Assembly (NCBI GenBank): GCA_045130275.1
Contig: JBGUPL010000029.1
Span: 49,824 to 113,823, forward strand
From: F23-D06 sp045130275
GTDB taxonomy: Bacteria > Bacteroidota > Bacteroidia > Bacteroidales > WCHB1-69
Length of the DNA stretch: 64,000 nucleotides
Reading direction: 5' to 3'
In this document: positions 18,447-27,140 of the stretch, in pieces
Layout of the letters: every line of letters begins with the position of its first letter
How positions within the stretch are numbered: position 1 is the stretch's first letter
Position numbers and translations under genes: made by a program
The notes under the pieces: generated by a model
The model's database searches: none
Told to the model about the DNA's origin: nothing
The model's input: the letters and a program-made list of their open reading frames with translations, nothing else

Positions 18447-18492
18447 GTTATCAACATTTCATCACAAGCGTTTGTGAACAATTGTTGATAAC
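18447..18492. promoter_or_regulatory. 46-bp imperfect palindrome upstream of dnaB
   Basis: The outer arms are GTTATCAACA and TGTTGATAAC, exact reverse complements; each contains TTATCAACA, one base from the DnaA box TTATCCACA, in opposite orientations. Inside is ACAAGCGTTTGT, flanked by TC and GA to give TCACAA/TTGTGA arms around GCGT. Overall 18 of 21 positions pair. It ends 74 bp upstream of the dnaB start. Confidence 0.55.
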
Positions 18493-18596
18493 TAGTGATT
18501 AGTGGTCAGTGAATTGTGATTAATGGTCAGTGAATTGTGATTAGTGAATTGTGTTCTTGCTAAACTTTGTCATGTCCACTGTGTCAGCAGAAAATG

Positions 18597-18604
18597 TATC
18601 TTTG
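18597..18604 (+). promoter_or_regulatory. -7 promoter element of the macroglobulin gene
   Basis: TATCTTTG matches TAnnTTTG. If used, the transcript has a leader of about 215 nt that contains the B, C and F3 repeats. Confidence 0.65.
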
Positions 18605-18626
18605 CCGACGGAATATTTAATAATAT

Positions 18627-18767
18627 TTCCTTAAGCAGCCCCGAAGGGGCAAGACGCGCGAAGCGCAAATAACCCCACACAAGGCGAAGCCGAAGTGTGG
18701 GGTGAACAAAAGCGAAAGACGCGCGAAGCGCAAATAACTCCACACAAGGCGAAGCCGCAGTGTGGGG
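18627..18767 (+). repeat. B element plus two tandem C elements
   Basis: A B element (TTCCTTAAGCAGCCCC-GAA-GGGGC) is followed by two 52-bp C units, 18651-18702 and 18716-18767, separated by 13 bp. Each C unit contains the hairpins GCGC-GAA-GCGC and (C)CCACAC...GTGTGG(G) with an inner GGC-GAA-GCC. A third C copy is at 61813-61862. Confidence 0.85.
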
Positions 18768-18781
18768 AGCATCCAATGTGG

Positions 18782-18800
18782 GGACGTATCGCATACGTCC
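18782..18800. repeat. F3 palindrome in macroglobulin leader
   Basis: GGACGTAT-CGC-ATACGTCC, with perfect 8-bp arms, ends 24 bp before the macroglobulin start codon. Its layout resembles F2 (GAGACG..CGTCTC). Confidence 0.7.
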
Positions 18801-18824
18801 ATGTATAATCAAAATCAAAATATC

Positions 18825-21800
18825 ATGAAACGAACCCTAATCACCGCCACCATGGTCATCACCACCCTCATCACCGCCTCCGGACAGTCCCAGTCCCCGG
18901 CGGCAATCGCTAAGAAATGGGACGAAATCCGCCACCTTTGCGAGAAATACGACAACGGTGCGGACTCCGCGTACCGCATCCTCAACGAACAGATCGCCGC
19001 CACGCAGAAGGACCCCGTGGCCAACGCCATCTGGCACAGCTGTATGGGGCAATTTCTCTCGGAGTACTGCGACGGGAACCGCTACCGTATCAGTGAGCGG
19101 ACCCAACTCGCCGAGGAGCCCCCCGCCGATTTCAAGGAGTGGGATTTGAAAACGTTCCAACGGCGCGCACACGAGGAGTATTTGCTTTCGCTGCAGAATG
19201 CCCAAGCGCTTCAGACAGTGGATGCGAAGGAGTATTCGGAACTGTTGTATGAAAAGTCGGATAATAAACCGTATATCAGGTCTTTGTATGAAGTGCTGGC
19301 CTATCGCGCCCTGACCTGGTTCAGCTCCCAGTTGCGGAATGAACGCGCCGACCTTTCGCTCGCCGGCGATGCGCTTTGGCATAACGACCAATTTCTCGAA
19401 ATGCCGTTACATATCACGGAAAACTCCACGATGATGCAGACGGTGCTGTCTATTTATCAGGGACTTACCCGTCACTATCAGACTCAAGGTCAAGAGATGG
19501 AACTCATCCTGTTGACCATTGATCGTTATAATTTCATGCGCAACCAAGGGTTTGCTCCCGATAATTCGATGGATTGGTACATCTCCTTCTTGGAGAAATG
19601 GGCGAAGGAGTGCGAGTCGATGCAGGGCTACGGACTCATCGCCTATCGGATAGGAAGCCTGTATCTGAATCAGTATCAAGATCTTATTCAAAATGGCGAG
19701 GGCCATTGGGAAGACCAATGCCGCGACATCCTGCTCAAGGCGGAATCCTGGCTGAAGATAGCCATCAACGCCTCGGGCAAATCCTTCTATCGAGATGACG
19801 TGGACAAGACCCTCCGGGAGTTGCACGGCCGGACCGTCAGTGCGTACTCGCTTACCGGTGACCAAACGGTTTCTCCCACGGGTGAGCCTACCTTGTGGCG
19901 GGTTAAATATGTGAACTGCAAACAGTTGTACGTCTGGGTTGTCAAGGCCACCCCTGCCTCCATACAATTGCCGCAGAATAAGATATTCGCATTCTTGTCA
20001 TCACAAAAACACGTGTATGATGAGATCGTGGAACTTCCTGATAATCAAGATATGATGACCCACATGGGACTCTACCTGTTGCCCAAACTGCCTGCCGGGG
20101 CTTACTGGTTCGTGGTCTCCGACCAGCCCCAGGAAAAGTGGGACAAAAATACCCCGCGCGAGTGCAGTCTGTTCCAAGTAAGCGACATAAAACTCCTGCC
20201 GCGAAGTGCGGATGACGGTTTGGAAGTCTTGGCGGTGCACAGAAAGACCGGCGAGCCGCTGTCCAATGCCAAGGTGACCATGAACAAATCCAAGCAAATC
20301 ATAACCCGTACCACCGACCGAGACGGGTTCTGCCTGTTCGAACGGAAGGACAACCAGTATTCCGGATGCGACGGTTTTACAGCCACTTGGCAAGGACAGA
20401 CCCTTTTGGCTGCAAATCGATTCAGCTGGTGGAGTAGAGGGGACTTATCCTTAAAAGACCGTATCAATGCCCACCTCTTTACCGACAGGTCGCTTTACCG
20501 TCCGGGGCAAACGGTGTATTTCAAGGGGATTTTCGAGTTTATCTATGAAGATGAGAAGTCTGTCTTGCTCGCCGACACCTCCGTTAAGGTTATATTGAAG
20601 GATGCGAATTATCAGCAGGTGGACGAGATTGAGTTGAGAACCAATGAGTTCGGATCCATCGCGGGTGAGTTTACCTTGCCTGAAGGCGGTCTGACGGGCA
20701 TGTTCCATATTTATGCTTACGTGGACGACCAATCGTTCAGCCATGCGATTTCCGTAGAGGAGTACAAGTTGCCGGCGTTTGAGGTGAAAGTCGAAATGCC
20801 GGAGGAAACGTTCACCATCGGACAGGAAGTGACGGTAAAGGGCAGTGCGATGGCGTTGGCGGGTTACCCGCTCGACGGCGCCTCGTTGAGCTACCGCGTG
20901 ACCCGCAGCACCTCGTTCCCGTGGTGGCGCAGCTATTGGTGGCATCCCACCTCCGAACCGCTCGACGTGGCGCACGGCACCCTCGAAACCGATAATGACG
21001 GCATCTTCCGCATCTCCTTCCAAACGGAGGAGGACAAGACTTTGCGACAATACACCCCGCTCTACCGGTATGAGGTTTCGGTGGATGTCACCGACATCAA
21101 CGGCGAGACCCACAGCGGTAGCACCGTGGTCTATGTCAGTAGTCGTAACCTGCTGCTGTCGTGTGATTTGCCTGGTGAGATTGCGGCTGGGAAAACGGAC
21201 AACCAATATCGGATTTCGCTGACCAATACGGCGGGAAAACCACAGAGCGGCACCGTCGGGTACGAGTTGTTCCGTCTGCAAGCCCCTGACCGTTATATGT
21301 ATGAGGTGAAAAGCAAGCAGGATGTCGTGATTACTGATACGAACCTGATCCGTCAGAAGTTCCCGTGGCTGGCCTTCCATGACGAGCAGATGCGGGAGAA
21401 CTGGCCGGCCGTCCCCATACAGAAAGGTACTGTCGAGGTGAGCAAGGATTCTGCCGCCTATTTCACGTTCCCTGGCCTCGAGAATTTGCCGGATGGTTAC
21501 TACAAGGTGCTGCTCTATACGGAGGATAATAACGGAAATCGCATAGAATCAGAAGGCTACACTCTGATTTATCGTGAAGATAGCAAGAAGTGCAGCGCGT
21601 ACAAGCAGCTGTGGGTGGCGATGGATAATTCCGTCAACATCGGGGAGACGCTGACGATTACCCTCGGCAGCATCCTGCCCGAGGCGAATGTCCTTTGCGA
21701 AATCTACTCACACGACAAAAAGGTGTTTGCGGAGTGGGTGAATTTGAGAGGGAAGACCCGTACAATCACCTATCCTGTGACGAAAGACGACATCGGCGGT

Positions 21801-24800
21801 ATGAGTGTCCATCTGCTGTGCATCCATCAGAACAATAAGGAAGAGGAAACTCGTTCAGTCTCCGTCACCGACAAGATGAAAGACATCCATTTCGAATTCC
21901 TACGCTTCCGCGACAAGACGCTGCCGGGAAGTCCGGAGGAGTATCAGGTTCGCCTCGCCGACAAAGACGGGAAGCCTGTTTCCGCCGAACTTCTGTGCTC
22001 AATGTACGACATGGCGTTGGATGCCTTGGGAAGCCACAACTACCATTCCTTGAGATTTTATACTCCGTGGAACAATGCCGATGGCAGTTTCCGTGAACTG
22101 TATTTTGAAACTTCCTCCAGCGAGCACAACTATCGGAACATCTCCTTGTACTATACCGTCCACATGTCTGGAGATTGGCTGAGGTTTAACCCAGGTAGCT
22201 GCACGCGTTACTATGGAAAGATGTTTTCCGTGCGCGGCAACCGCAGCGACGGCGCCCAGACGATAGTGGATGGTGTGCGGGTTAGAGGCTATGACAATGG
22301 TGTTGATTATTCTGAAGATGAGGTGGTTCTGAATGTTGTCGAGGATAATATTGCAGTTGAGGAGAGTGCTGTGATGTACGATGCGGCCGCTCCTCCTATG
22401 CCAGCCGCCAAGAGAGTTGCAGGTGGGGCATCCGACGCTCCCGCCGAGCAGATCCGCACCAACTTCAACGAGACTGCCTTCTTCTACCCGCAGCTGCGCA
22501 CCGACGAGCGCGGCGATGTCTATATCAGCTTCACCATGCCCGACGCGCTCACCAAGTGGAAGATGCAAGGCGTGGCCCATAATCCCGCTCTGATGACCGG
22601 CCGTTTCGAGAAGTTCGTGCAAACCGCCAAGGACGTGATGATCGTGCCCAACGCCCCGCGCTTCCTCCGCGAGGGCGACACCATGGACTTCTCCGCCAAG
22701 GTGGTGAACATGAGCGGCCGGAACATTTGCGGCTACGTGACACTGCAGATGTTCAACGCCGTGAACAACCAACCCGTTTCGATGATCATTACGGATTCGG
22801 ACCGTAGAGACGTGTCATGGCGCGTCTCTACAGAGGGAAATCAACAATATGAAATTCCCGCCAACTCCTCCTCCGAAATCCATTTCCGCATCGTCGTCCC
22901 CGAGGACGTTCCCGCCGTCACCTACCGTATCGTCGCGCACAACACCGACCCGCAGGAGGTGGCCGGCGACGGAGAGGAGAAGACCCTCCCGGTGCTCACC
23001 AACCGCATGATGGTGACGGAAACGATGCCGTTCTATATCTCGGGGAAAGGCTCGAAATCGTTTACCTTCAATAAATTGCGGGATGCATTCGGCGCGACGG
23101 CCAGCAATACCCTCAAACATTACCGCCTTACCGTGGAATGCACGCCCAACCCTGTCTGGTACGCCATCCAGGCGATGCCCTACATGATGGAATACCCGCA
23201 CGAGTGCAACGAACAGCGCTTCAGCCGCTACTACGCCAACGCCCTCGCCACCCACATCCTGAAGGCCAACCCCGTCATCGAGGAGGTCTTCAACCGCTGG
23301 CAGGTGGAGAGTCCCGACGCCTTCTGCTCCGCCTTGGAGAAGAACCAGGAACTCAAGCAGGTGATACTGGAGGAGACCCCGTGGGTGCTCGACGCGCAAC
23401 GCGAAGGGGCCAACAAGCAGGCACTTGCCGCGATGTTCGACTTCAAACGGATGTCCAAGGAGGAGACTGCCACGCTTAAGAAACTGCAGCAGGCGCAGAA
23501 CGGCGACGGCGGCTGGCCGTGGTTCTCCGGCGGCAAGAGCTGCGACTTCATCACACGGCACATCGTGGCGGGCTTCGGTCACCTCAAAGCCCTCGGTGTC
23601 AGCACCGATGTGGCTAATTCCACGCTCCGCAGCGCTGTCTCCTACATGGACGGGCAGATGTACCAACGCTACCTTGACCGCAAGAAATACCACTACACTT
23701 ACGTCGATGAAACGCACTACCTCTACGCTCGCAGTTTCTACAAAGACAAGATATCCGCCAAGCACAAAGTCGCCTACGACACCTGCTACAAGGCTTTGTT
23801 GAGGGGTTGGAAAGACGAAACCTTCTACACGCAGGCGATGATCGCGCTCACCGCTTGGCGCAACGGCGATCAGAAGGTGGCGAAGGAAATTGTGGCCTAC
23901 CTCAAGAGCATGGCCCAGCATGACGAGGAGATGGGCATGTTTTGGAAGAAGCAGGGTGGGGGATGGTTTTGGTACGAGCAACCCGTGGAGCGACAGGCGA
24001 TGCTGATCGAGGCGTTTCACACCATCACACCAGAAGACGAAGAGTCGCTGGCACAGATGCAGTTATGGCTCCTCAAACAGAAGCAGACCCAGCACTGGAG
24101 CACCACGAAATCGACCACGGAAGCCATCTACGCGCTGCTGCTGAACAAGACGCTCGTAGCTGAGGACAAGACTGTTGCTGTCACCGTGGGGAACGTGCGT
24201 CTGCCGGATGAGACCGTACAGACCGAGGCGGGCACCGGCTATTTCAAGAAAGCATGGACAGGCGAGGAAATCACCGCCGACAAGGCCAATGTTCGCATCG
24301 AGAAAGGCACCGACGGTCCCGCCTGGGGTGGCCTCTACTGGCAGTATTTCGAGAATCTCGACAAAATCACCCGCAGCGACGACAAGAATCTGGTCATTGA
24401 GAAGCAACTCTACAAGGTGGAGAACACCGACAAGGGCGAAGTGCTGAAGGCCATTTCAGAGAATCAGCCGCTGCAAAAGGGCGACAAGGTGCGCGTGAGG
24501 GTGGTCATTACCGCCGACCGCGACATGGAGTTCGTGCACCTCAAAGACATGCGCGCTGCCACCTTCGAGCCCGTCAACGTCTTCTCGCAGTACAAATACC
24601 AGGATGGATTGTGGTACTATGAGGCCACCAAAGACGCGGCCACCCACTTCTTCATCGACTGGATGCCGAAAGGCAAGTACGTTTTCGAATACACCCTCTT
24701 CGCCACGCAGTCGGGCGACTTCAGCAACGGCATCACGCACATCGAGTGCATGTACGCGCCGGAGTTCCAGTCGCATTCGGCTGGGGTGAGGGTGAAGGTT

Positions 24801-24806
24801 CGGTAA
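18825..24806 (+). CDS. Bacterial alpha-2-macroglobulin-like protein with thioester motif
   Basis: A 1993-residue secreted protein related to alpha-2-macroglobulins, which trap proteases and are thought to protect the periplasm or cell surface. A signal peptide ends near ITASGQ. A helical N-terminal region (about 20-330) is unusual for the family. A Cna/CarboxypepD-like insert (about 450-500), MG2-type domains (about 520-760; DRSLYRPGQTVYFKG), the A2M core (about 1210-1300; AFFYPQLRTDERGDV) and a helical thioester domain follow. The thioester motif CNEQ is intact at 1461-1464 (23205-23216). Start 18825 gives a proper signal peptide; upstream in-frame codons read through the F3 repeat. Residues 1327-1338 are encoded by a copy of the F2 repeat. 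No penicillin-binding protein 1C gene is adjacent. Confidence 0.88.
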   Translation: MKRTLITATMVITTLITASGQSQSPAAIAKKWDEIRHLCEKYDNGADSAYRILNEQIAATQKDPVANAIWHSCMGQFLSEYCDGNRYRISERTQLAEEPPADFKEWDLKTFQRRAHEEYLLSLQNAQALQTVDAKEYSELLYEKSDNKPYIRSLYEVLAYRALTWFSSQLRNERADLSLAGDALWHNDQFLEMPLHITENSTMMQTVLSIYQGLTRHYQTQGQEMELILLTIDRYNFMRNQGFAPDNSMDWYISFLEKWAKECESMQGYGLIAYRIGSLYLNQYQDLIQNGEGHWEDQCRDILLKAESWLKIAINASGKSFYRDDVDKTLRELHGRTVSAYSLTGDQTVSPTGEPTLWRVKYVNCKQLYVWVVKATPASIQLPQNKIFAFLSSQKHVYDEIVELPDNQDMMTHMGLYLLPKLPAGAYWFVVSDQPQEKWDKNTPRECSLFQVSDIKLLPRSADDGLEVLAVHRKTGEPLSNAKVTMNKSKQIITRTTDRDGFCLFERKDNQYSGCDGFTATWQGQTLLAANRFSWWSRGDLSLKDRINAHLFTDRSLYRPGQTVYFKGIFEFIYEDEKSVLLADTSVKVILKDANYQQVDEIELRTNEFGSIAGEFTLPEGGLTGMFHIYAYVDDQSFSHAISVEEYKLPAFEVKVEMPEETFTIGQEVTVKGSAMALAGYPLDGASLSYRVTRSTSFPWWRSYWWHPTSEPLDVAHGTLETDNDGIFRISFQTEEDKTLRQYTPLYRYEVSVDVTDINGETHSGSTVVYVSSRNLLLSCDLPGEIAAGKTDNQYRISLTNTAGKPQSGTVGYELFRLQAPDRYMYEVKSKQDVVITDTNLIRQKFPWLAFHDEQMRENWPAVPIQKGTVEVSKDSAAYFTFPGLENLPDGYYKVLLYTEDNNGNRIESEGYTLIYREDSKKCSAYKQLWVAMDNSVNIGETLTITLGSILPEANVLCEIYSHDKKVFAEWVNLRGKTRTITYPVTKDDIGGMSVHLLCIHQNNKEEETRSVSVTDKMKDIHFEFLRFRDKTLPGSPEEYQVRLADKDGKPVSAELLCSMYDMALDALGSHNYHSLRFYTPWNNADGSFRELYFETSSSEHNYRNISLYYTVHMSGDWLRFNPGSCTRYYGKMFSVRGNRSDGAQTIVDGVRVRGYDNGVDYSEDEVVLNVVEDNIAVEESAVMYDAAAPPMPAAKRVAGGASDAPAEQIRTNFNETAFFYPQLRTDERGDVYISFTMPDALTKWKMQGVAHNPALMTGRFEKFVQTAKDVMIVPNAPRFLREGDTMDFSAKVVNMSGRNICGYVTLQMFNAVNNQPVSMIITDSDRRDVSWRVSTEGNQQYEIPANSSSEIHFRIVVPEDVPAVTYRIVAHNTDPQEVAGDGEEKTLPVLTNRMMVTETMPFYISGKGSKSFTFNKLRDAFGATASNTLKHYRLTVECTPNPVWYAIQAMPYMMEYPHECNEQRFSRYYANALATHILKANPVIEEVFNRWQVESPDAFCSALEKNQELKQVILEETPWVLDAQREGANKQALAAMFDFKRMSKEETATLKKLQQAQNGDGGWPWFSGGKSCDFITRHIVAGFGHLKALGVSTDVANSTLRSAVSYMDGQMYQRYLDRKKYHYTYVDETHYLYARSFYKDKISAKHKVAYDTCYKALLRGWKDETFYTQAMIALTAWRNGDQKVAKEIVAYLKSMAQHDEEMGMFWKKQGGGWFWYEQPVERQAMLIEAFHTITPEDEESLAQMQLWLLKQKQTQHWSTTKSTTEAIYALLLNKTLVAEDKTVAVTVGNVRLPDETVQTEAGTGYFKKAWTGEEITADKANVRIEKGTDGPAWGGLYWQYFENLDKITRSDDKNLVIEKQLYKVENTDKGEVLKAISENQPLQKGDKVRVRVVITADRDMEFVHLKDMRAATFEPVNVFSQYKYQDGLWYYEATKDAATHFFIDWMPKGKYVFEYTLFATQSGDFSNGITHIECMYAPEFQSHSAGVRVKVR
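22804..22837 (+). repeat. F2 palindromic repeat inside the macroglobulin CDS
   Basis: GTAGAGACG...CGTCTCTAC, followed by AGAGGG, matches 33 of 34 positions of an intergenic copy at 36635-36668. It is read in frame as 12 residues (RRDVSWRVSTEG). Confidence 0.85.
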
Positions 24807-24823
24807 TAAGGTGTCAACGCGGA

Positions 24824-26653
24824 TTAGGGTCTCATCGCACTCTTATACCCTTTTCCCTTCCATACCGGCCACTCTATGGCCATGATGATGCCGTAAAACC
24901 GCTCGAAATCAGCTTTGAAGGCATCTTCGGTGGGCCAATAAGGGTAGGCGTTCCAGGCACGCTCGGCCGTGCCGAGACCTTTGGGGAGCATCTGGTAGGT
25001 GGCGTCGGAGAAGCTGCGGAGCTGAGACGACCACAGTGCGGCCTCCACCCCGACGATGTCGCCGAGGTATTCCTTGGGCTGCAACGAGAAAGTTTTCCGC
25101 TCATCCACATAGCCGGCCCAGTTGAGGCCGATTTCGAACGGACTGTCGTTGTAAGCCAAATCCAAATAGGTGTGGTCCGCGGGAGAAACCACCACGGGGA
25201 ATCCTTCTATTCCCTTGGTATTCCATACGTTGAGGAAAAAGAGCGACTTTCGCAACCGCTCCTGCGTCTCGGGCGTCAGGTTGCGGGCGATGTCTTCCCA
25301 GCCCGCCAGTTTGATGCCGCGCTCCTCGGCCAAGTCTAACATCCCGTTGATAAACTGCTCTTTCAGAGCCTTGCGGTCGTGGCCCGACCACGCGCCAGCA
25401 GGCACCTCGTCGCCGCCGATGTGGATGGCGGGCAACGGCACCTCGGCCTCGCGATGCAGCCGGATCACCTCATCGAAAACCTTTCCGTAGAATGTGTAAA
25501 CACTTGGCAGATAGACACTCAGCACATTGTCTGTGAAGTCCTGCGCCGACCAATAGTGCGAGGTGTCGGTAGGGTCCTGCAACCGATAGGTGGTGTCTCC
25601 TGTGCGCCGCTCGTAAGCCTGCATCGCCTTGATGGAGGCACGCGAGTGCCCAGGGGTGTCGAATTCCGGCACCACCCGGATGCGTCGCTCCCACGCGTAA
25701 CGGAGAATCCGCTGGTACTCCTCCGCTGTGTAATAGGTGCTGTAGCCGATGCGCCCGTTGCAGGTGGGCTTCAGCGCGGCGGTCTCCTGCAGGTTCCAGT
25801 CGGGTAGTTCGTGGTGCGCCCCGTATTCCGTAAGCTCCGGCAACCCGTTGATTTCCAGACACCACGACTCATCGTCCGCGATGTGGAAGTGCAGCGTGTT
25901 GAGTTTCCATTCCGCCATCAGGTCGAGGATGGCCAGCACTTCGTCCAACGTGCGGAAGTCACGTGCCACATCGAGCATGAACCCACGGTAGGGCATGTCG
26001 GGCCAGTCCTCGATGGTGAAGGGAATAAGCGGTTCCCTCAGCTTTCCGAGGGTCATCTTCGCATAGAATTCGCCATCCTCATCTTCGGATTCCACCCAAA
26101 CATTGTCATAATCCATAATCGTGATGCGGTACCAGCCGGCGGGGTGCTCGCCGCTGTCCTCCATCGGTTCCGTGCCAAAGTGCATGCGTTTCACTCGGGG
26201 GATGATCTCGCCGAAGGAAATCTCACCGCCACTGGGGGCCTGTCTGTTGGCAACAACGGCAGTATCTTTCTGTCTAATAAAGTGATACGTCACCTCCATC
26301 GGTTGGTCGGGCTTGCCCTTTTGCTGGAGGACGAAGCCTTCGGGCGCCCAACCGTGTCGCGGCAACGGCCGACCGAAGTATTTTAACGTGACCTTGCCGC
26401 TTTTCGGGATATCGATGTACCAGGAAGTGCCCTGATAGTGGTGCATGGCGGGGCCTTCGAGGTACGTTTTGCCGTCGAAGAGTTCCTGGAACCAGACGCG
26501 GGAGCCTTTGGTCACGTTGTGGAGCACGAGGGTGTGCAGCGCGTGGCCCGAGCTGTCCGCCGCACCCTCCGTCCACTCGGTTCTCGGCGCCTGCGCGAAG
26601 ACGGCGGCGTGGAGCAGGAGGAATAGGAAAATGTTGGTTATGAACGGTCTCAT
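24824..26653 (-). CDS. Glycoside hydrolase family 20 beta-N-acetylhexosaminidase
   Basis: Releases terminal beta-linked GlcNAc or GalNAc by substrate-assisted catalysis; probably periplasmic or surface-exposed. The 609 residues begin with a signal peptide (ending VFAQ), then an N-terminal beta-sandwich, and from about 220 the TIM barrel (PYRGFMLDVARDF, NTLHFHIADDESW, PEFDTPGHS). The catalytic pair Asp415-Glu416 lies in HIGGDEVP, and the barrel ends in a Trp-rich WNAYPYW region. It has its own promoter and faces the macroglobulin gene tail to tail with 17 bp between stops. Confidence 0.93.
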   Translation of the reverse strand: MRPFITNIFLFLLLHAAVFAQAPRTEWTEGAADSSGHALHTLVLHNVTKGSRVWFQELFDGKTYLEGPAMHHYQGTSWYIDIPKSGKVTLKYFGRPLPRHGWAPEGFVLQQKGKPDQPMEVTYHFIRQKDTAVVANRQAPSGGEISFGEIIPRVKRMHFGTEPMEDSGEHPAGWYRITIMDYDNVWVESEDEDGEFYAKMTLGKLREPLIPFTIEDWPDMPYRGFMLDVARDFRTLDEVLAILDLMAEWKLNTLHFHIADDESWCLEINGLPELTEYGAHHELPDWNLQETAALKPTCNGRIGYSTYYTAEEYQRILRYAWERRIRVVPEFDTPGHSRASIKAMQAYERRTGDTTYRLQDPTDTSHYWSAQDFTDNVLSVYLPSVYTFYGKVFDEVIRLHREAEVPLPAIHIGGDEVPAGAWSGHDRKALKEQFINGMLDLAEERGIKLAGWEDIARNLTPETQERLRKSLFFLNVWNTKGIEGFPVVVSPADHTYLDLAYNDSPFEIGLNWAGYVDERKTFSLQPKEYLGDIVGVEAALWSSQLRSFSDATYQMLPKGLGTAERAWNAYPYWPTEDAFKADFERFYGIIMAIEWPVWKGKGYKSAMRP

Positions 26654-26672
26654 TCTTTGTCAAATTTCACCG

Positions 26673-26680
26673 CAAAAATA
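26673..26680 (-). promoter_or_regulatory. -7 promoter element of the GH20 gene
   Basis: On the minus strand this reads TATTTTTG, 20 bp before the GH20 start. Confidence 0.65.
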
Positions 26681-26722
26681 CGATTTTTATTGGATTGCGT
26701 TAGCAGAAATCCCAATCCCCGT

Positions 26723-26766
26723 TGGGGCGAATAATTATTCACCCCTACGCGGAAATTCGCCCCTAC
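26723..26766. repeat. F1 repeat, degenerate copy plus half copy
   Basis: GGGGCGAATAATTATTC-ACCCCT (one mismatch to the intact F1 at 2365-2388) is followed by a half unit, GGAAATTCGCCCCTAC. It overlaps the 3' end of the small gene at 26735. Confidence 0.75.
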
Positions 26767-27067
26767 AATCCTTCAGCAAGAACTTCGCCACCGTTTTCCC
26801 CTGATGTTCCATCTTTTCCAACGACGCCAATGCCCGTTGCTTCACTGCATCATCTTCATTCTCTGAATGGTTGAGGATGAGGTGGAGTTCATCCGCGACG
26901 GGATGTTCTGGCAATTCGCCGTCTAACGTACGAAACACCTTGAAGATGATGTTTGTGTTCACGGAATGGAACCGCTTCTCGAAAAAATATTCGTGGCTCG
27001 GGATGCTCTCCGGCAGCAGTCCGGGGAATGTGTCGCAAAGCAGGATGTTGATGACGGCTTGGTGCAT
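26735..27067 (-). CDS. Small protein of unknown function
   Basis: A 110-residue protein I do not recognise. It is mixed helical, with no signal peptide or membrane segment. Its last eight or so residues (GEFPRRGE) and the TAA stop are encoded by the F1 repeat remnant, so the original C-terminus may have been different. Start 27067 was chosen because the earlier in-frame TTG belongs to the -7 promoter element. It lies 73 bp downstream of the putative toxin gene and may be transcribed with it as well as from its own promoter. Confidence 0.55.
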   Translation of the reverse strand: MHQAVINILLCDTFPGLLPESIPSHEYFFEKRFHSVNTNIIFKVFRTLDGELPEHPVADELHLILNHSENEDDAVKQRALASLEKMEHQGKTVAKFLLKDCRGEFPRRGE

Positions 27068-27088
27068 AGGTTTGTTGATTTCAGGCGG

Positions 27089-27120
27089 CAAAAATACTTT
27101 TTTTCAACAAACTGCAACCT
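27089..27120. repeat. Direct repeat, left copy (also promoter)
   Basis: GCAAAAATACT(T)6-CAACAAACTGCAACC on the plus strand matches 28220-28250 with one substitution and one single-base indel. Read on the minus strand it contains TTG (27116-27118), an 18-bp spacer and TATTTTTG (27090-27097), a good promoter for the 26735 gene. Confidence 0.75.
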
Positions 27121-27140
27121 ATCAATATTATTGTCATAAT

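Larger units (their letters stand above)
18374..18824. other. Divergent dnaB / macroglobulin intergenic region
   Basis: A 451-bp gap. From left to right it holds a palindrome with DnaA-box-like arms (18447-18492), a GTGATTAGTG/CAGTGAATT word tract (18493-18552), a -7 element (18597-18604), a B element and two C elements (18627-18767), and the F3 palindrome (18782-18800). No gene is supported. Confidence 0.7.

Noticed and set aside
18447..18492. XerCD dif site or ParB parS site
   Set aside because: The sequence does not match the dif or parS consensus; the DnaA-box-like arms are the better reading.
22815..24020. 401-codon minus-strand gene opposite the macroglobulin gene
   Set aside because: It shows His/Val-rich shadow composition and lies across the conserved thioester domain.
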